This document shows positions 43,745-52,900 of a stretch of DNA of 64,000 bases, piece after piece. Each line of letters opens with the position of its first letter. The first letter of the stretch is position 1. The stretch spans positions 2,373,501-2,437,500 of the forward strand of contig NZ_CP117452.1 of the NCBI RefSeq assembly GCF_030687895.1, given 5' to 3'. The position numbers and the translations under genes are program-made. Under the pieces are notes generated by a model. The model saw only the letters and a list, made by a program, of their open reading frames with translations. It did not search any database and was not told the DNA's origin. Origin of the DNA: Pseudomonas sp. FP198 (GTDB lineage Bacteria > Pseudomonadota > Gammaproteobacteria > Pseudomonadales > Pseudomonadaceae).

Positions 43745-44689
43745 ATCGGCGGTTTCAAATCCGGCCAATAATTCCTGGCGTGTCGGCAAGCCTTCCATGT
43801 CCCCGCGGCTCTGCACCGCGCGGCTGCCGATCCAGTTGGCGCGCTGTACCGCCTCGCTGACGTCGCGGCCTTCGAGCAACGCGCTGATCAGGCCGACGGC
43901 AAAACCATCGCCGGCGCCAACCGTGTCCACCACCCTGGACACCGGCACGCCGGCGACAAATCCCTGGTCCAGCTGGGTGCGGTAGTAGGCGCCGTCCGGG
44001 CCAAGCTTGATCACCACGACTTCGGCACCTTGGTCCAGGTAAAAGGCCGCGATGTCGGCCGGGTCGTCAAAACCGCTCAGCAACCGACCTTCGCCGAGTC
44101 CCGGCAAGACCCAGTGGGCAAGGGCGGCAAGGCGGTTGATCTCGCTGATCATCAACGCTTCGCTGGCCCACAGACTCGGGCGCAGGTTGGGGTCGAAGGA
44201 CAGGCTGCGGCCGGCCTCGCGCATGCGGCTCATCAATTCGAAGGACATTGCTCGGGCTGTGTCCGACAGCGCCGGGACGATGCCGGTAGCGTGCAGATGA
44301 CGGGCGCGGAGCAGGGCCGGTGCGATGGAATCGATCGAAAGGTGACTCGCCGCCGAGCCGCGACGGAAGTACTCGACCTGCGGATCGCTGCCGTCATCGG
44401 TGCGGGACTTGAACTGGAATCCGGTGGGGTGCGCCGGATCGACCGCCACGTGGCGGCAATCCAGGCCTTCTTTCTCCAGCGTCTGCACCACGAAGCGCCC
44501 CAGGGAGTCGGCACCGACCCGGCTGAGCCAGGCCACCTGGAACCCCAGCCGCGCCAAGCCGATGGCGACATTGCTGTCGGCCCCGGCGATGCGTTTGTGA
44601 AACTGGTCGACGCTGGCCAGGTCGCCGGTCTGGTCGGCCACCAGCATCGCCATGGTTTCGCCGAACGACAATACATCGAACTCAGGCAT
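43709..44689 (-). CDS. kguK: 2-ketogluconate kinase (PfkB family)
   Basis: The start at 44689 ([20 protein letters not shown]) overlaps the kguE stop by eight bases. The 326-residue ribokinase-family enzyme has the substrate-site [14 protein letters not shown] near 36-49. The catalytic [13 protein letters not shown] lies near 255-267, with the aspartate base inside GAGD. It phosphorylates 2-ketogluconate with ATP. The last residues (about [11 protein letters not shown]) are encoded by REP sequence, so the natural C-terminus was probably altered by that element. Confidence 0.92.
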   Translation of the reverse strand: MPEFDVLSFGETMAMLVADQTGDLASVDQFHKRIAGADSNVAIGLARLGFQVAWLSRVGADSLGRFVVQTLEKEGLDCRHVAVDPAHPTGFQFKSRTDDGSDPQVEYFRRGSAASHLSIDSIAPALLRARHLHATGIVPALSDTARAMSFELMSRMREAGRSLSFDPNLRPSLWASEALMISEINRLAALAHWVLPGLGEGRLLSGFDDPADIAAFYLDQGAEVVVIKLGPDGAYYRTQLDQGFVAGVPVSRVVDTVGAGDGFAVGLISALLEGRDVSEAVQRANWIGSRAVQSRGDMEGLPTRQELLAGFETADREQARSHKSRR

Positions 44690-45464
44690 GAGCACTCTCC
44701 CGGCGCGATTGTCCGAGGCGGGACAGGGTGGCGACATGTTCAGCGGTCAGTTGCGCCAGGTCGTCGCCTTGCAGCGGATACTCGGCGGCGCGCATCACGC
44801 CGACGGGCATGTGCTTGAGCAATTGTTCCCACAGGTGCAGGTCTGCCAGCGCCGGGGGCACGGCGATCAGCTTGCCGTCGTCACGCCGGGCTACGGCCTT
44901 GCAGTGTACGTATGCCACATGCCGCCCGAGCTGACGCGCCGCCACGGTGGCGGATTGGTCCTGCCACTGCCAGTTGCCGATGTCGAAGGTCATGGCAACG
45001 GGCAACCCCTGCTCCTCAACAGCCGTGAAAAAACGCTGCAGGGGTTCGATCCGTCCGCCCTGCAGGGTCTGGTCGTTTTCCACCAACAGTTGCACCGGGC
45101 TGGTCGCCAATATTGGCGCCAGGGCCGCGAGGTCGTGGGAATCGGTGAAGTGGCCGAGGGACACTTTCAGCCAGGACGCGCCGAACGCTTCGCAGCGTTG
45201 CAAGGCGATCAGCAGAGCGGGATTGGGCCTGAGTTGGCCGGGCAGCCAGAGTTCGAGTGGCGATGAATAGATGCTTGCCAGCCCCTGGGCTTGCGCGCCG
45301 GCGGCCAGTTCAGCGGGTTGTTCGGTAGTGAGCAATTCTTCGCGCCATTCGATGCGCGAGGCACCGGCGGCGGCCAGCAGTTCGATAAAGCTGCCTTGGC
45401 CGCGTTGGCGCACGAGGTCGGCGCCGAAGCTGGAGAGGCTGATGGAAACGTGTGGTCTGGTCAT
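44682..45464 (-). CDS. kguE: Sugar phosphate isomerase/epimerase-like protein KguE
   Basis: The 260-residue TIM-barrel protein belongs to the xylose isomerase-like/AP endonuclease 2 family ([54 protein letters not shown]). It is the first gene of the kguEKTD operon. It has an AAAGG ribosome site and a PtxS operator 28 bases upstream of its start. The precise reaction of KguE is not established; an epimerase or isomerase role on 2-ketogluconate is assumed from the fold. Confidence 0.9.
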   Translation of the reverse strand: MTRPHVSISLSSFGADLVRQRGQGSFIELLAAAGASRIEWREELLTTEQPAELAAGAQAQGLASIYSSPLELWLPGQLRPNPALLIALQRCEAFGASWLKVSLGHFTDSHDLAALAPILATSPVQLLVENDQTLQGGRIEPLQRFFTAVEEQGLPVAMTFDIGNWQWQDQSATVAARQLGRHVAYVHCKAVARRDDGKLIAVPPALADLHLWEQLLKHMPVGVMRAAEYPLQGDDLAQLTAEHVATLSRLGQSRRESAHA

Positions 45465-45491
45465 TGTTGTTGTACCTTTGTTGTTGTGCCT

Positions 45492-45507
45492 CTGAAACCG
45501 GTTTCAG
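45492..45507. promoter_or_regulatory. PtxS operator upstream of kguE
   Basis: The perfect 16-base palindrome CTGAAACCGGTTTCAG contains the known PtxS target TGAAACCGGTTTCA. It lies just upstream of the kguEKTD operon and has an identical copy in front of ptxS. Confidence 0.9.
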
Positions 45508-45542
45508 TTTTGTTCAAAAAAAGGGTTTTGCTTCAGGGCCGC

Positions 45543-45617
45543 TTCGCGAGCAGGCTCGCTCCCACAGGGATCTCCAGTGCGACGTCGATCCAGTGTGGGA
45601 GCGAGCCTGCTCGCGAA
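45543..45617. repeat. Paired inverted REP (REPIN-like), CGCGAGCAGGCTCGCTCCCACA type
   Basis: Two inverted copies lie between the ptxS stop and the kguE operator, separating the regulator gene from the operon it controls. Confidence 0.88.
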
Positions 45618-45630
45618 GGGGCCAGCCCGA

Positions 45631-46656
45631 TCACTGCGAACCTCCCCGCGTCGACCCGCGCTCGATCAACCGCGCCGCAAAATCCAGGGTCTGCACCGGC
45701 CCGTTGTCACCGCGCAAGCGCTTGAGCAGGCATTCGAATGCACGGGCGCCAATTTCGGCGGTGGGTTGGGCGAGGGCGGTGATGCCGCTGCCCACCAAGG
45801 GGTACCAATCCAGGTCATCCAGGGCGATCAGGCCGATGTCGTTGAACAAATGACAACCGAGGTCGCGCAGTACCTGAGTGGCGGCGAGTGCGGCGATGCC
45901 GTTGGCGCAGAACAGTGCCTTGGGCCCCCGGTCCGGCTGGGCGAGAAAGGTCCTGATGCGCGGGAGGAGTTGATCGCCGGTTTCCACCACGGCCCCGGCC
46001 AGGGCTGGACGCCTCTCGATGCCGGTCTTGAAACTCTCGACCCGTTCGATCCGCGAGCTCGTGCCATCGAATGGCTCGGTCACCAGCAGCAGGTCGCGGT
46101 AACCGCGCTGGTCAAGGTGATCGAGGGCCATCTCGACGGCCGCCGGGTTGTCCAGCCCGACCAGGTCGGTGTCGAGCCGGTCGACCTTGCGATCCACCAG
46201 CACCATGGGCATTTCGCTGCGTAGCTCGAACAGTTCGTCGCGGTGATGACCCAGGGTGTTCACGATCAGCCCTTCGATGTTGTAGGCGCGCAGCAGCGCC
46301 AGGTGCTGGCGTTCCTGCTCGTCATCGCGGTCGGTGTTGCACACCACCAGGCTGTAGCCGTGGCGACGGCAGGCGGTTTCCACGCCATGCATCACGGCAA
46401 TCGAATAAGGGTTGCGGATATCGGCCACGAGCATGCCGATCAGGCGGGTGCGCCCGCGCTTGAGGCCGCGGGCCATCTGGTTGGGCCGGTAGCCCAGCTC
46501 GTCGATCGCCTGCTCGATGCGCCGGGCGATGGCTTCGGAGAGCAGGGCGCGGTCTTCGCCAATGAAGCGCGAGACGCTGGCCTTGGAGACCCCGGCGCGC
46601 TCGGCGACATCAAGCATGGTCACGCGGCTGCGCTGGGCGGCGGAAAAAGAATTCAC
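45631..46656 (-). CDS. ptxS: LacI-family repressor PtxS of the 2-ketogluconate operon
   Basis: I choose the GTG at 46656 (reading MNSFSAAQRSRVTMLDVAERAG), because the longer frame would include the operator at 46692 and PtxS orthologues start here. The 341-residue protein has a LacI helix-turn-helix (VTMLDVAERAGVSKASVSRF), the hinge (YRPNQMARGLKRGRTRLIG) and a periplasmic-binding-protein-like sensor domain. PtxS releases DNA on binding 2-ketogluconate. It represses itself and kguEKTD through the two identical palindromes. Confidence 0.93.
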   Translation of the reverse strand: MNSFSAAQRSRVTMLDVAERAGVSKASVSRFIGEDRALLSEAIARRIEQAIDELGYRPNQMARGLKRGRTRLIGMLVADIRNPYSIAVMHGVETACRRHGYSLVVCNTDRDDEQERQHLALLRAYNIEGLIVNTLGHHRDELFELRSEMPMVLVDRKVDRLDTDLVGLDNPAAVEMALDHLDQRGYRDLLLVTEPFDGTSSRIERVESFKTGIERRPALAGAVVETGDQLLPRIRTFLAQPDRGPKALFCANGIAALAATQVLRDLGCHLFNDIGLIALDDLDWYPLVGSGITALAQPTAEIGARAFECLLKRLRGDNGPVQTLDFAARLIERGSTRGGSQ

Positions 46657-46691
46657 GGATTTAAACCTGCTTATTGGATTTATTAGCGGCT

Positions 46692-46707
46692 CTGAAACCG
46701 GTTTCAG
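46692..46707. promoter_or_regulatory. PtxS operator upstream of ptxS
   Basis: CTGAAACCGGTTTCAG, identical to the palindrome at 45492, lies 35 bases upstream of the ptxS GTG start and implies autoregulation. Confidence 0.9.
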
Positions 46708-46899
46708 GAAACACCAGAAGCTCATCGGGCGTCAAGGGCGGCGGGTCACAGGTGCGACCAACGGTGCTTCGCAGCAGCGGGCCCGTGGCGACGCTTCAGG
46801 CGGGCCTTGTCAGAACCGGGCCAAGCAAGCGATTTGCAGCGCGCCAGGCCGTGTGTTTAGCTGCCTGACGTTCCCAGCCCCTTGACTGCCGAAGCCACC

Positions 46900-49053
46900 A
46901 TGAACCTTACCCAGCCTCGTTTGAGATTGCTGTCGATATTGAGTGTGATCGTATTGGGGGCGGGCGGTATGTCCTACGCCCTGCTTCGTCACAGTGGCGC
47001 GCCGCAAGACGAAGGGTTTGTCGCCGCGGAAATCAACGAAGGGGGTGTGGAAGACATCGGCACGCTGGCGTTGCCCGAGGTGGAAAAGCGCCTCAACTAT
47101 TTGCTTCAGGACACCGGGCAAACCCTGCGGTCCCTGGAGTTGGTCAGTGATGCGCAACTGAGCGTGTCCATCGAAACGAGCGAGTCTGCCGGCGAGCAGT
47201 CGTTGCAATACGAGCCGCTGTTTGTCCCGTTAACCAGCGCGCAGCTGAAAGCTGAACTGGCGACGATCCAAGGCCTGCGTTTTGCCCAGAGGCTGTTTGC
47301 CGATGGCTCTGAAGCAAGGCTCGACACCAGCAGCCTCGATCCGCTCTGGAAGCGCGCCGCCACCCCGGATGAGCCGGTGGCCGAGCGGTACCTGCCGCAA
47401 CGCCTGCGCTTTCGTGATGGCAGCGAAAAAGCCTTCGCCGAACTCAAGGGACCTCCGAAGATTGAGTCTGACGACTTGATCGCGTCCCATGACGCCTTCC
47501 TGATCGATGTCAACAAGCCACTGGCGAGTATCGGCCTGACGGTTGCTTACCGCAGCTATCCGGCGTTCAGGAAAGTGCAACTGGACAAGGATCAGCCGAA
47601 AGTAACGCTGGACGACGGCCAATCCTTCCAGCTCACCGCCTTGGGCGACGCGAGCGCCTCCGTGCGTTTGAGTACGCCGAAGTCGTCGACCTTCGTCGTG
47701 CAGGGCCTGGATGGGACGGGCAAGGCGCTCTACAGCAACGGCAGCAGTTCGCGGACGTTTCCCTCCGAGGGCGATATCGCAGCGTTGCAGGATTATTACC
47801 AAGCGCTGCAACAGACCAAGGATGATCTCAAGCAACTCAAGACCGCTCAGGCGGTGCAACAACAGCTGGAGCGCCTGACCGAAGCGCTTGTCGCCCAGGT
47901 GGGGCCGTTGAAAAACACCGAGGTCGAGTACCAGTTCGAGGCCACCCCGCAACGTATCGTCATTCATGTGCTCGAGCCGCTGGAAGACAACAGCGTTGAG
48001 TTCGGCCAGGTCGACAACGTCCTCGTGCCACAGGCGCGTTACGTCGCCCTGGACCGGAGCACCGAGCGCTACGGCTTCATCGATGAGACCGGCCAGTGGC
48101 TGATCAAACCCCGTTGGGTACAGATACAGGACAGCCTGATGGCGGATGCCTACACGCTGTTTTCAGCCGATAAACCCAGCGACCCGGAGTCGGACGGGCA
48201 GGCGTTGCGCAGCCAGTTCGCCTATTTTCCCACGGGTAGCAACAAGCTCGTGGACCTGCCGTTCGAGTACATCGCCGAGGCATTGGGCGATGGCCTGCTG
48301 CTGGTGGAGCGTGAAACCAACGGCCCTTATGGGCTCTACGATGCCAGGAAGCATCGTTTCATCTTGCCGATGAAATTCGTCAACCCCACCGTGGCCGGCA
48401 AGGTGTTCATTGCCCGTCTCGGCAAACGCACCGATCTCATGGAAGGCCTTTACGGCGCCTATACCCTGGAGGGCAGGGAAATCCTGCCAACGCAGTTTTC
48501 CGGCATCGAGTACCGCGAGGGTTACCTCTACGCCAGCTCCGCCGATCGTACCCGGCAGGATGTCTACAACCTGGACGGCAAGCGGATCAACCCCGAGGGA
48601 TACAACACGTCAGGTCGCTTCGTGGGGCAGCAACCGCTGCTCGTGCAGGACGTTAAAAGCAAGAAGTTCGCGTTTATCGATCGCCAGGGCGCGCGACTGC
48701 CTATCAAGTTGCCCTATGACGAAGTGGAGCCGTTTTCCAACGGCATGGCGGTGGTCGGGCGCGATGGCAGCTACGGCGCCATCGACCTGTCCGGCAGGCT
48801 GAAGGTGCCGCTGGAGTACGACCGGCTCAACGCCTTCCAGACCCGCTACGCAGCCGCCACCCGGGCCGGCGGTGGTTCTGCCCTGGTGTTGATCAGTCAA
48901 GACAACAAACTGTTCAAAAAACTGGGCTCCTACACCAGCATGAAGGTGCCGGATAACGGCAATGACGCCCGTTATCATGTGAGGGGGCCGGGTGATAGCG
49001 ATGAGTATCGGGTGTATGACGCGGATGGCAATCTGGTGAAGGACGGCGGATAA
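46900..49053 (+). CDS. WG-repeat containing exported or membrane-anchored protein
   Basis: The 717-residue protein starts MNLTQPRLRLLSILSVIVLG. A single hydrophobic N-terminal segment (about 10-30) acts as signal or anchor. A coiled region near 300-345 (DYYQALQQTKDDLKQLKTAQ) precedes a C-terminal half of WG-type beta repeats, with matches such as RYGFIDETGQWLIKPRW, GPYGLYDARKHRFILPM, KFAFIDRQGARLPI and SYGAIDLSGRLKVPLEYD. WG repeats are thought to mediate binding, often at the envelope. No ribosome site is obvious. It lies alone between ptxS and a small acidic protein gene. Function unknown. Confidence 0.8.
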   Translation: MNLTQPRLRLLSILSVIVLGAGGMSYALLRHSGAPQDEGFVAAEINEGGVEDIGTLALPEVEKRLNYLLQDTGQTLRSLELVSDAQLSVSIETSESAGEQSLQYEPLFVPLTSAQLKAELATIQGLRFAQRLFADGSEARLDTSSLDPLWKRAATPDEPVAERYLPQRLRFRDGSEKAFAELKGPPKIESDDLIASHDAFLIDVNKPLASIGLTVAYRSYPAFRKVQLDKDQPKVTLDDGQSFQLTALGDASASVRLSTPKSSTFVVQGLDGTGKALYSNGSSSRTFPSEGDIAALQDYYQALQQTKDDLKQLKTAQAVQQQLERLTEALVAQVGPLKNTEVEYQFEATPQRIVIHVLEPLEDNSVEFGQVDNVLVPQARYVALDRSTERYGFIDETGQWLIKPRWVQIQDSLMADAYTLFSADKPSDPESDGQALRSQFAYFPTGSNKLVDLPFEYIAEALGDGLLLVERETNGPYGLYDARKHRFILPMKFVNPTVAGKVFIARLGKRTDLMEGLYGAYTLEGREILPTQFSGIEYREGYLYASSADRTRQDVYNLDGKRINPEGYNTSGRFVGQQPLLVQDVKSKKFAFIDRQGARLPIKLPYDEVEPFSNGMAVVGRDGSYGAIDLSGRLKVPLEYDRLNAFQTRYAAATRAGGGSALVLISQDNKLFKKLGSYTSMKVPDNGNDARYHVRGPGDSDEYRVYDADGNLVKDGG

Positions 49054-49068
49054 AGCCTCCGCCCCCCT

Positions 49069-49199
49069 GTGGCGAGGGAGCTTGCTCCCGCTCGGCTGCG
49101 CAGCAGTCGCAAATTGGCCGGCGCGGTTTGCCTGGCGGATTTTTGGTGCCTGGTTTTGGGGTTGCTGCGCAACCCAGCGGGAGCAAGCTCCCTCGCCAC
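49069..49199. repeat. Paired inverted REP (REPIN-like), GTGGCGAGGGAGC type
   Basis: GTGGCGAGGGAGCTTGCTCC and the inverted GGAGCAAGCTCCCTCGCCAC flank a spacer with a GCTGCGCAGCAG hairpin. It lies between the convergent WG-repeat and small acidic protein genes. Confidence 0.88.
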
Positions 49200-49206
49200 G
49201 GGGGTC

Positions 49207-49560
49207 TCAGAGCTGGCTGAGGTAAGTACCGGTTCCCTTGAGGATGTTCTGCAATGTCAGTTCGACTTCCGCCAGATCCGTCACATTTGCATCGTAGGTT
49301 ATCTCCAGTACGTCATCACCATTGAGCGCATCAACGTCCGCCGCGGCGATTTCGATTTTCAACAGGGTTGGGCTGAGGGTGACCTTGACGCCTTCCAGCG
49401 TCGAAGGCTCGCCGTCGAGGGTGATCTCCAGCTCGTCTTCGTCGGGATAGCGGGTCATCAGGAACATGTCGCCCTGGTTGCTGTGGCAGCAGAGCATGGC
49501 CATGTTGTCCTCTTCGTCGTCGCACGGGTTGGCGATCAGCAGGGCGGTGGTCATTTGCAT
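49207..49560 (-). CDS. Small acidic conserved hypothetical protein (117 aa)
   Basis: The ATG at 49560 (MQMTTALLIANPCDDEEDN) has an AGGAG site nine bases upstream, which decides against a longer frame to 49644. The product is strongly acidic (PDEDELEITLDGEP, AAADVDALNGDD). It has a short MAMLCCHSNQGDMF segment with paired cysteines and reads as mostly beta strands. No signal peptide or known domain was recognised. Confidence 0.65.
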   Translation of the reverse strand: MQMTTALLIANPCDDEEDNMAMLCCHSNQGDMFLMTRYPDEDELEITLDGEPSTLEGVKVTLSPTLLKIEIAAADVDALNGDDVLEITYDANVTDLAEVELTLQNILKGTGTYLSQL

Positions 49561-49990
49561 GGGGAGGGCTCCTGGCTCGATGAGCCTTGCGGGGGCGAAA
49601 ACGGGAATTCTGCCAGCCCGGACGATTTTCTGCAGGATTACCACCTTCGGGTGCCGTTTGGGCTCCGGGCTGCTAGGGTTGTTCGATGCAGAGCGGTCAT
49701 AAAGCTAGCCGATGACCGAATATGTCGCAGCGTTGCAAGCAGGCACATTGTCGCACTCGTTAAGCTGCGCAACGGATGTGCACCTGCAAAGGCCACCCGA
49801 GGGTGTTTTTTGCAGGTGTCCATGACATGGAATTACATGGAAAAGGATGTGACCTGCGGGTCTCGTCCAGCTTCACCCACCTGTCATCCTGTTTCCTCTG
49901 CCCGAGAATCAGGAACAGGATGGCCGACGGCCCCGAAAGGGGTTGCACGCGACGCTACCATCAATAACAAGCCCAAGCGGAGTACCACAG
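49561..49990. other. Upstream region of gdhB with a nested hairpin
   Basis: This 430-base gap has no convincing gene. It contains a strong nested inverted repeat at 49781-49818 (CACCTGCAAA paired with TTTGCAGGTG, inner ACCC/GGGT). The rest is presumed promoter and leader for gdhB and for the divergent small acidic protein gene. Confidence 0.5.
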
Positions 49991-52900
49991 ATGGCGTTCT
50001 TCACCGCAGCCAGCAAAGCCGACTTCCAGCACCAACTGCAAGCGGCACTGGCGCAGCACATCAGTGAACAGGCACTGCCACAAGTGGCGCTGTTCGCTGA
50101 ACAATTCTTCGGCATCATTTCCCTCGATGAACTCACCCAGCGCCGGTTGTCCGACCTCGCCGGCTGCACCCTGTCCGCCTGGCGCCTGCTTGAGCGCTTT
50201 GACCACGCGCAACCGCAGGTGCGTGTCTACAACCCCGATTATGAACGTCACGGCTGGCAGTCGACCCACACCGCCGTCGAAGTGCTGCACCACGACCTGC
50301 CATTTCTGGTGGACTCGGTCCGCACCGAGCTGAACCGTCGCGGCTACAGCATCCATACCCTGCAAACCACCGTCCTGAGCGTGCGTCGCGGCAGCAAGGG
50401 CGAGTTGCTGGAAATCCTGCCAAAAGGCACCCAGGGCGACGACGTGCTGCAAGAGTCGTTGATGTACCTGGAGATCGACCGCTGCGCCAATGCCGCTGAA
50501 CTCAATGTCCTGAGCAAGGAACTTGAGCAGGTGCTGGGCGAAGTGCGCGTGGCCGTGGCCGATTTCGAGCCGATGAAAGCCAAGGTCCGGGAAATCCTCG
50601 CGAGCCTGGACAACAGCGCCTATACCACCGATGCCGACGAAAAAGCCGAAATCAAGAGCTTCCTGGAATGGCTGGTGGGCAACCACTTCACTTTCCTCGG
50701 CTACGAAGAGTTCGTGGTTCGCGATGAAGCCGACGGCGGCCACATCGAATACGATCCTGCATCGTTCCTCGGCCTGACCAAATTGCTGCGTGCCGGCCTG
50801 ACCGCCGAAGACCTGCGCATCGAAGACTACGCGGTCAATTACCTGCGCGAACCGACCGTGTTGTCGTTCGCCAAGGCCGCGCATCCAAGCCGTGTGCACC
50901 GTCCGGCCTACCCGGACTACGTGTCGATCCGTGAAATCGACGCCAACGGCAAGGTCATCAAGGAATGCCGTTTCATGGGCCTGTACACCTCTTCGGTGTA
51001 CGGCGAAAGCGTGCGGGTCATTCCTTACATCCGTCGCAAGGTCGAGGAAATCGAACGTCGTTCGGGCTTCCAGGCCAAGGCGCACCTGGGCAAGGAACTG
51101 GCCCAGGTGGTCGAAGTGCTGCCCCGTGACGACCTCTTCCAGACCCCGGTGGACGAGCTGTTCAGCACCGTGATGTCCATCGTGCAGATCCAGGAACGCA
51201 ACAAGATCCGCGTATTCCTGCGCAAGGACCCGTACGGTCGTTTCTGCTACTGCCTGGCCTATGTGCCGCGTGACATCTACTCCACCGAAGTGCGCCAGAA
51301 GATCCAGCAAGTGCTGATGGATCGCCTGAAGGCCTCGGACTGCGAGTTCTGGACGTTCTTCTCCGAATCCGTGCTGGCTCGCGTGCAATTGATCCTGCGC
51401 GTGGACCCGAAAAACCGTCTCGACATCGACCCGGTCCTGCTGGAAAAAGAAGTCGTGCAGGCCTGCCGCAGCTGGAAGGACGACTACGCCAGCCTGGTGA
51501 TCGAGAGCTTCGGCGAAGCCCAGGGCACCAACGTGCTGTCGGACTTCCCGAAAGGCTTTCCGGCCGGCTACCGCGAGCGTTTTGCCGCGCACTCGGCTGT
51601 GGTGGACATGCAACACCTGCTGAGCCTGAATGAAACCAATCCGCTGGTGATGAGCTTCTACCAGCCGTTGGGCCAGGTGTCCGGCCAGCGTGAGCTGCAC
51701 TGCAAGCTGTATCACGCCGACACGCCGCTGGCGCTGTCCGACGTGCTGCCGATCCTGGAAAACCTCGGCCTGCGCGTGCTGGGCGAGTTCCCGTACCGCC
51801 TGCGCCACACCAACGGCCGCGAGTTCTGGATTCACGATTTCGCGTTCACCGCCGCCGAAGGCCTCGACCTCGACATCCAGCAGCTCAACGACACCCTGCA
51901 GGACGCCTTCGTCCACATTGTCCGTGGCGATGCCGAGAACGATGCGTTCAACCGCCTGGTGCTGACCGCCGGCCTGCCATGGCGTGACGTGGCGTTGCTG
52001 CGTGCCTACGCCCGTTACCTGAAGCAGATCCGCCTGGGCTTCGACCTCGGCTATATCGCCAGCACCCTGAACAACCACACCGATATCGCGCGCGAGCTGA
52101 CCCGGTTGTTCAAGACCCGTTTCTACCTGGCGCGCAAGCTCAGCGGCGATGACCTGGAAGACAAGCAACAGCGTCTGGAACAGGCGATCCTCACGGCCCT
52201 CGACGATGTGCAGGTACTCAACGAAGACCGCATCCTGCGTCGTTACCTGGACCTGATCAAGGCGACCCTGCGGACCAACTTCTACCAGACCGACGCCAAC
52301 GGCCATAACAAGGCGTACTTCAGCTTCAAGTTCAACCCGCACCTGATTCCGGAACTGCCGAAGCCGGTGCCAAAGTTCGAGATCTTCGTCTACTCGCCAC
52401 GGGTCGAAGGCGTGCACCTGCGCTTCGGCAACGTCGCTCGCGGTGGCCTGCGCTGGTCCGACCGCGAGGAAGACTACCGCACCGAAGTACTCGGCCTGGT
52501 AAAAGCCCAGCAAGTGAAGAACTCGGTGATCGTGCCGGTGGGCGCCAAGGGCGGTTTCCTGCCGCGTCGCCTGCCATTGGGCGGCAGCCGGGACGAGATC
52601 GCGGCCGAGGGCATCGCCTGCTACCGCATTTTCATTTCGGGTCTGTTGGACATCACCGACAACCTGAAGGACGGCGCCCTGGTGCCGCCGGCCAACGTCG
52701 TGCGGCATGACGATGATGACCCGTACCTGGTGGTGGCGGCGGACAAAGGCACCGCGACCTTCTCCGACATCGCCAACGGCATCGCCATCGACTACGGCTT
52801 CTGGCTGGGTGACGCGTTCGCCTCCGGCGGCTCGGCCGGCTACGACCACAAGAAAATGGGCATCACCGCCAAAGGCGCGTGGGTTGGCGTACAGCGTCAC

